Assembly: GCF_000226115.1 (NCBI RefSeq)
Contig: NC_016457.1
Location: 8,742,001 to 8,806,000 of the forward strand
Reading direction: 5' to 3'
DNA: 64,000 nucleotides
From: Thermothielavioides terrestris NRRL 8126
Lineage: Eukaryota; Ascomycota; Sordariomycetes; Sordariales; Chaetomiaceae
In this document: positions 57,847 to 64,000 of the stretch, piece by piece
How the letters are laid out: each line of letters opens with the position of its first letter
How positions within the stretch are numbered: the first letter of the stretch is position 1
Program-made: the position numbers and the translations under genes
Notes under the pieces: generated by a model
Told to the model about the DNA's origin: nothing
The model's database searches: none
What the model saw: the letters and a program-made list of their open reading frames with translations, nothing else

Positions 57847-58943
57847 CGTTCGAAGACTGGTAGGAAGATTCAGCCCAGTATATGACGAGGCGAGGGACAA
57901 GGCTGCGGGGACGAGGTTGCGGCTTGGTGGAAATAAAAGATGGCAAAATTATACAACAGCCTGATGGGAGGGAAGAATGTGGCCGATCACCTTTGCGGAG
58001 AACAGCCCGATGCGCGAGTCAGAGTACGGTTACCTTCCTATCGAGTGAGTTGAGGCGGCGACCACTCAACTCGATACGTAAGGTAACGCCCCTCAGCAGT
58101 GCACACGTCCTGTCTTGTATCGCTTGCGCGTAAAATACTCGATTAAGTACCATATCCGTATTGGACAGCAAACCAGCACAAAACATTATTCCTTGCGCAG
58201 TGACCTGAGACGTAAGGTGATGTGCGGACATCGGGTAACATTACCCAAGAATGTATTTGTACGGAATATACAGAAGGAATCAGAAGCGTGAGGCCCACTC
58301 GTTCAAGGTATTTTCATGTTAGTGCAGATGCTCGTCTGCATGGAGAGCGCAAGTTCGATCTGCGGTACGTACCGAACTTCCGGCACGCTGTAAGGTGCAC
58401 AGTCCACTAGGTTGTTACACACCACCCCACGTGCGACCGTAACAGCGGCAATCAACTGATCACCAGTGCGATAGCCCATGTTGCCCTTCAGCCCTCTCGT
58501 CACTGGAGGCAACAGCTGGCGCAAGTTCGAGTTCTTGAGCGAAAGCTTGATTACCTCCGCGTGCCGAGGTCACGATAACTACCTCTAACTACGCGAGTCT
58601 CTCAGGTTTGCATCCAGCAAAACCTGTCCAGAACTCCCGCACCGGTATCAGCAGGTTCCAGCAGCATTGGGCTGCACTCACATCAACCGCGTTCCCGTCA
58701 GCCGCGTTCCCGTCAACCTCGTCCCACCACCAAGCGCCAGCTTCAGCTCCAGTTCAGTTTCGACCAGCCCGACACAAGCGAATTTTGTGACCCGTCTCCC
58801 TTTAGCAGGAATCGTAACCCAAGTTCGGTCTGCGGCCCAGAGCATGACAACCGACTATGGGTCATCGACAACCAACATAGCGCTGCACGCTTGAACCAGA
58901 CTGCCCAGTCCCGACAGGAGGTTGCGAGAGGACAAACTCGGGC
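57847..58943. promoter_or_regulatory. Divergent promoter region of RTF2 and TOR
   Basis: About 1.1 kb between two start codons. It contains a long imperfect inverted repeat and a short GGGTAA/TTACCC palindrome, listed separately. No gene recognised. Confidence 0.5.
58029..58087. repeat. Imperfect inverted repeat (26/23-nt arms, 10-nt loop)
   Basis: The left arm 58029-58054 begins GTTACCTT and ends GAGTTGAG. The right arm 58065-58087 begins CTCAACTCGATACG and ends AAGGTAAC. The arms match apart from small mismatches and a gap, and the loop is 58055-58064. A second small palindrome, GGGTAA-CA-TTACCC, lies at 58233-58246. Confidence 0.8.
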
Positions 58944-61900
58944 ATGATGTCGATAATTAGGGACCAAGCATCCAGTGCGCTGGACCAGTATATCAGAGAA
59001 GCCAGGAACCGGTACGCTTCACCTGTGTTTCGCCCTTGCCCGATTGGAGCGCCCGAGCCTCATGGTTTGTCCGTTTGACTTGGGCAATCCAGCTGATTTG
59101 GCTTCTTATAATAGGAACCATGCGGAAGATCAACGAAAGCGCGCTGCGCGCCAGGTCCGAGACCTGGTCAATATCGCGAAGCAAGGTCAGCACTGCCCGC
59201 TCCTCCCAGGTTCCTTGTTCCTTCCTCGATGTGTTCCTCGTTGCTAACTTGCAAGTTAGAGATGGGTGCCGAGCAGTTCCAACGCTTCTTCGACACCGTC
59301 AATCAAAAGACCATGGCCTTGATCCAGGGTGCGGACACATATGACAAGATGGCCGGCGTCTACATCCTCGATGCGCTGGTTGATTTCGACGGCATAGAGC
59401 CCGCGCTGAAGTACAGCCGCTTTCAACAATACATTGGGACTATCCTGCGGGGAAAGGACCTCAACCCCATACAGCCTGCTGCGGTGGTCCTTGGGAAGCT
59501 GTGCAAGCCGGGAGGGTCTCTGATCTCGGAGCTTGTGGATGCCGAGGTACACACAGCGCTCGAGTGGCTGCAGTCCGATCGTGTCGAGGAGCGTCGATAC
59601 AGTGCCACCCTGGTACTTCGCGAATTGGCGAGGAATGCGCCCACTCTGATGTACCCCTACGTGGGGTTCGTTTTCGACCATATCTGGATCGGACTGCGGG
59701 ATCCTCGACACTTGATCCGGACCACGTCGAGCGAGACCGTCAGTGCTTGCTTCAGGATTATCCGGGAGCGCGACCAAGAGATGAAGCAGGAATGGATGGA
59801 CAAGATGTTTACAGAGGCGGTCAAGGGCCTCAAGACGAACACTGTCGAAAACATCCATGCCTCGCTGCTGGTCATCAATGAACTTCTCGAGCAGGGCGGC
59901 ATGTACATGCAAGGCCACTACCAGGAAGCCTGCGAGATCGTGTTCCGCCACAGGGATGCGCGCGATCCAGCCATCCGCAAAACCGTTGTCTCCCTCATCC
60001 CCCACCTAGCCAACTACGCCCCGACCGAATTTAGTGCGACCTACCTGCACAAGTTCATGGTCTACCTCTCAGGCATGCTCAAAAAGGAGAAAGAGCGGAA
60101 CGACGCCTTCCTCGCCATTGGCGACATTGCCAACTCGGTCAAGAGTTCCATCGCACCCTATCTCGACGGTGTCTTGATCCATGTCCGCGAAGGGCTCAGC
60201 GTGCAATCTCGAAAGCGCGGCTCTGTCGATCCGGTGTTTGGCTGCATCAGCCGGCTCGCCGTGGCGGTCGGCCAAACGCTGAGCAAATATATGGAGGCCC
60301 TTCTAGATCCCATCTTCGCCTGCGAGCTCACTCCCCAGCTGACCCAAGCTCTGGTCGACATGGCTTTCTACATTCCTCCCGTCAAACCCACAATCCAGGA
60401 GCGACTTCTCAACATGCTGAGCAAGGTTCTGTGTGGTGAGCCCTTCCGGCCGCTTGGAGCACCACATGCAACAGCGATATCGGCCATTCCACCTATTCCT
60501 CGAGATCCTAGGGACTCTTCAGTGCACGAGCGAGGCAAGGCTGAGGTGAAGCTCGCATTAAATACACTGGGCAGCTTTGACTTCTCAGGTAATTATCTCC
60601 TATCTATCTCTTCGCAAAATACACCGCCGCACCAGCCCTCCCCCCTTCTTCCCAATTCGCCCTGCCTCCTCCTCCCCTCCCTGTGCTTCCCACACTTCCT
60701 CTCGCTCTTCCCCTGGAACAGCGTCTCGACGAGGTGCCCGCTGGTCGTTGAAGAACCCATGCGTTTTTCCAACGGTGCCCGTTGAATCTCGCCGATGCAA
60801 GACTAGTTGAAAGGTGTACTGACATGACGTATAGGCCACGTGCTGAACGAGTTCGTCCGTGATGTCGCCATCAAATACGTCGAGGACGACGATCCTGAGA
60901 TCCGCGAGGCCGCCGCCCTCACGTGCTGTCAGCTCTACGTCCGCGATCCCATTGTCAACCAGACGAGCTATCACGCCCTCCAAGTCGTTGCCGATGTTGT
61001 CGAGAAGCTGTTGACAGTAGGAGTCTCGGACCCTGAGTCCAAGATTCGACGGACAGTGCTCGCTGCGCTCGACGAGCGATTCGATCAGCATTTGGCCAAG
61101 GCCGAGAACATTCGAACCCTGTTCTTCGCCCTTCATGATGAGCAGTTTGCCGTCAGGGAAGTGGCCGTGTCCATCATCGGCCGGCTGGCCCGTCATAACC
61201 CTGCTTACGTCATACCCCAGCTGCGCAAGACAATCATACAGATGTTGACCGAGCTAGAGTACACTGACGTGCCGAGGAGCAAGGAGGAGAGCTCAAAGCT
61301 GCTCAGCCTCCTTACACAGCATGCCCAGGATTTGGTCAAGCCCTATGTCAGCTCCATCACCGAAGTGCTCCTCCCCAAGGCTTCCGACCCGACCCCTTCG
61401 GTAGCTGCGACCATCCTGCAGGCGATTGGCGAGCTCTGCACAGTTGGCGGCGCGGAGATGCTCGCTTACAAGGACAGCCTCATGCCTATCATCATTGACG
61501 CCTTACAGGACCAGAGCGCCCCCATCAAACGGGAAGCGGCACTCCATACCCTCGGGCAACTGGCGAGCAACGCCGGCTACGTCATCAAACCTTACCTCGA
61601 ATATCCACAGCTACTGGAGATCCTACAGTCCATCATTAGAGGCGAGCCTCAACACGGGCCGCTACGCCAAGAGACGATCAAGCTCATGGGTATCCTGGGT
61701 GCACTCGACCCTTACAAGTATCAGGTACAGTTTCTCAGCTCTTCTCCCCCCCCCCCCCCCCCCCACCCCCCAACATCACTCCCACTTCCCGTCGTTGTCG
61801 CTCGCCAATCCCACCATGGCAGATTCGGACGACGACGTGGGTGAGGCAGTGGACAGAGACTTTGTCCCACCGCATTTTCCGACAGCCCAAACCCGGAGAC

Positions 61901-64000
61901 AACTCAAGACGCCGTTTCAAGCCAAGGCTAAAACAAGCAAACAGCAGGTCGAAGAACGAACCCCGCAAACGCAACGGCGCCCCGAGGCGACCCAGCAGAC
62001 CGATGTGTCCCTCATGATGGGAGGTCTGACCCCTTCTCAGGAAGACTATTACCCTACGGTCGCCATCAACGCCCTGCTCCAGATTCTCAAGGATCAGTCC
62101 TTGCTGCAGTGGCATGGGAATGTGGTGGATGCCATCATGAGCATCTTCATTACCTTGGGACTGAAGTGCGTCCAGTTCCTTGATCGGGTCGTGCCCGCTT
62201 TCATTGCTGTTATCAGGGCATCCAGCCCAGCCCGGCTCGACTACTACTTCAATCACTTGGGCAGGCTTGTTAGCATCGTTCGTCAGCACATCCGCGTCTA
62301 CCTGCCGGATATCATCGCCGTCCTGCAGGACTTCTGGAACACCACCTCCTCGTTGCAGACGACCATCCTGACCCTCATCGAGTCTATCGCCCGCTCTTTG
62401 GAGGGCGAGTTCAAGGTCTACCTCGCGGGTCTGCTCCCGTTGATGCTTGGAGCCCTGGAAAAGGACACGAGCACAAAACGACAGCCCACAGAGAAAATAT
62501 TTCACGCCTTTCTAGTCTTCGGTTCCAGCGCAGAAGAATACATGCACCTCATCATCCCCGTTCTCGTGCGCCTGTTTGACAACCCTGCGCAGCCCATGTT
62601 CTTGCGGAAGTCGGCCATCGAGACGATTGGAAAACTGTCCAGCATGGTGAACCTGAATGACTATGCCTCCAAGATCATCCACGCCCTGACTCGGGTCCTC
62701 GCCAGTCAGGAACCCAGTCTCAGGGTGGCCGCGCTCGACACCCTCTGTGCGCTCATGCTGCAGCTGGGCCGGGACTATCTGCACTTCGAGCATACTGTTG
62801 AAAAGGCCATCGTCACGTACGGCATTCAGCATTCCAATTACGACAAGGCTGTTGAGAAGCTCAAGAAAGGAGAGGCGCTGCCGCAGAACCTCGCCCCCCG
62901 GTTTGAGGACAACGCTGTGGAGCCCTACCCGTCCGAGAACAACCCGCCAAGGAAGCTGGATCTGAACCCGGTGCATCTGCGACAGGCGTGGGAGACAAAA
63001 GGCAAAGCGACTAAGGACGACTGGCATGAGTGGTTCCGCAAACTCAGCACGACGCTGCTGACAGAATCGCCGAACCACTCCCTTCGAGCCTGCGCCAGCC
63101 TGGCGAGCAATTATCAGCCTCTCGCGAGGGAGCTCTTCAATTCCGCGTTTGTTTCTTGCTGGAGCGAGCTGTACGACTCCTACCAGGTATGCGCGCCCCG
63201 AAAACGGAAAGCTATGGGAGGCTCTGCGTCTAACAAACTCGGTTTTTTAGGAAGAGCTGATCACGAACATTGAGAACACGATCAAGTCCGAAAATGTCCC
63301 TCCTGACCTCTTGGGCCAGTTGCTCAATCTTGCAGAGTTCATGGAGCACGATGACAAGGCGCTTCCGATTGACATCCGTGTCCTGGGCCGCGAGGCCGCA
63401 CGATGCCATGCATACGCTAAGGCCCTCCACTATAAGGAGCTTGAATTCCTACAGGATCACAACAGTCACGCGGTCGAGGCCCTCATCGTGATCAACAACC
63501 AGCTGCAGCAGTCGGATGCCGCCATTGGGATCCTGCGGAAGGTCAAGGCTTACAAAGAAGGGATCCAACTGCGGGAGAGCTGGTTTGAGAAACTGGAGCG
63601 CTGGGATGAAGCGCTCAACTTCTACTGCCAGAGGGAACGGGAGCTGCCCGAGGATCAGCCCACGCCGGTCGACATCGTCATGGGCAAGATGCGTTGCTAC
63701 CATGCATTGGGCGAGTGGGATTCGTTGGCGGCCTTGGCTGGCAAGACCTGGGCAAACTCTGGCCCGGAAATCCAGCGGAGGATCGCGGCCTTGGCGACCA
63801 CGGCAGCATGGGGTCTTGGAAAGTGGGACTCGATGGACATCTACCTGCAGTCGATGAAGCGCTTCTCGCCCGACCGCGCCTTCTTCGGCGCCATTCTCGC
63901 CCTGCATCGGAACCAGTTCCGGGAAGCCCTAGGTTTCATCCAACAAGCCCGAGAAGGCCTCGACACCGAGCTCAGCGCCCTGGTCAGCGAGTCATACAAC
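58944..64000 (+). CDS. tor: Serine/threonine kinase TOR, 5' part (cut by window end)
   Basis: Central growth-control kinase of TORC1/TORC2. Exons seen: 58944-59011, 59115-59185, 59260-60588, 60835-61724, 61945-63186 and 63251 onward; the last runs off the window in frame. This covers 1,450 codons of an expected 2,400 or so. The start MMSIIRDQASSALDQYIREA is joined by two small exons to RKRAARQVRDLVNIAK and then AEQFQRFFDTVNQK. HEAT repeats follow (for example ALEWLQSDRVEERRYSATLV and DPRHLIRTTSSETVSA). From about residue 1190 the FAT domain appears (LAEFMEHDDKALPIDIRVLG, AYKEGIQLRESWFEKLERWD). The FRB and kinase domains lie beyond the window. Exon 5 is taken to start at QVEERTPQ because only that acceptor keeps phase with exon 4. 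Confidence 0.92.
61746..61764. repeat. Homopolymer of 19 C inside a TOR intron
   Basis: Nineteen consecutive C residues lie in the intron 61725-61944 of TOR, followed by A and six more C. Confidence 0.9.

Noticed and set aside
1..64000. CRISPR arrays, bacterial-style operons, riboswitches or intact transposons
   Set aside because: The window is eukaryotic. I saw no regularly spaced repeats, no thiamine-type riboswitch context and no transposase or reverse transcriptase domain.

Overview
The window is a piece of a filamentous ascomycete genome, most likely a Sordariomycete close to the Sordariales/Chaetomiaceae. The genes are GC-rich and split by short (about 45-250 nt) GT-AG introns with lariat-like CTRAC/CTAAC sites. 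The content is typical of such fungi: a highly reducing polyketide synthase, a PDR-type ABC pump, an AA8 heme domain, an LaeA-like methyltransferase, and housekeeping proteins (UBC6, SAM50, RPS28, TOR) of fungal type. The lineage is inferred from protein style only; no search was run. I rebuilt the spliced models by hand from splice signals, reading phase and family conservation. Every complete spliced model keeps a continuous reading frame to its stop.

Region by region. 1-11.6 kb is a small secondary-metabolism patch. An 8-exon highly reducing PKS (KS-AT-DH-ER-KR-ACP, no methyltransferase) faces tail-to-tail an 8-exon MFS exporter. 13.3-16.6 kb holds a divergent housekeeping pair, the ER ubiquitin-conjugating enzyme UBC6 and the mitochondrial sorting barrel SAM50, and marks the right edge of that patch. 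19.1-25.6 kb has a full-length PDR/CDR-type ABC transporter and a convergent small secreted cysteine-rich protein. 27.2-29.9 kb is a SIP5-like RING protein.

30.5-38.4 kb is a carbohydrate-flavoured stretch: an ARA2-like arabinose dehydrogenase, a secreted stand-alone AA8 cytochrome b domain, a sugar-porter MFS transporter and a decayed remnant of a rhamnogalacturonan lyase. 39.1-47.1 kb carries ribosomal protein S28, a mitochondrial ABC1/ADCK kinase, holocytochrome c synthase and an LaeA-like SAM methyltransferase. 47.6-57.8 kb has a nucleolar RRM protein, an unknown two-span membrane protein, a GCIP/CCNDBP1-like protein, glucosidase II beta and RTF2. From 58.9 kb to the window edge lies the first 1,450 codons of TOR kinase (HEAT repeats into the FAT domain); its kinase domain is outside the window.

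The observations I rate highest are: the PKS dehydratase domain, where the catalytic Asp position reads Glu and neighbouring motif residues are changed; a TOR intron holding a strong-context ATG in frame with all downstream exons; the secreted AA8 domain without a dehydrogenase partner domain; the frameshifted rhamnogalacturonan lyase remnant; and two probable GC-AG introns plus several microexons. I saw no CRISPR array, no convincing tRNA and no intact transposon.
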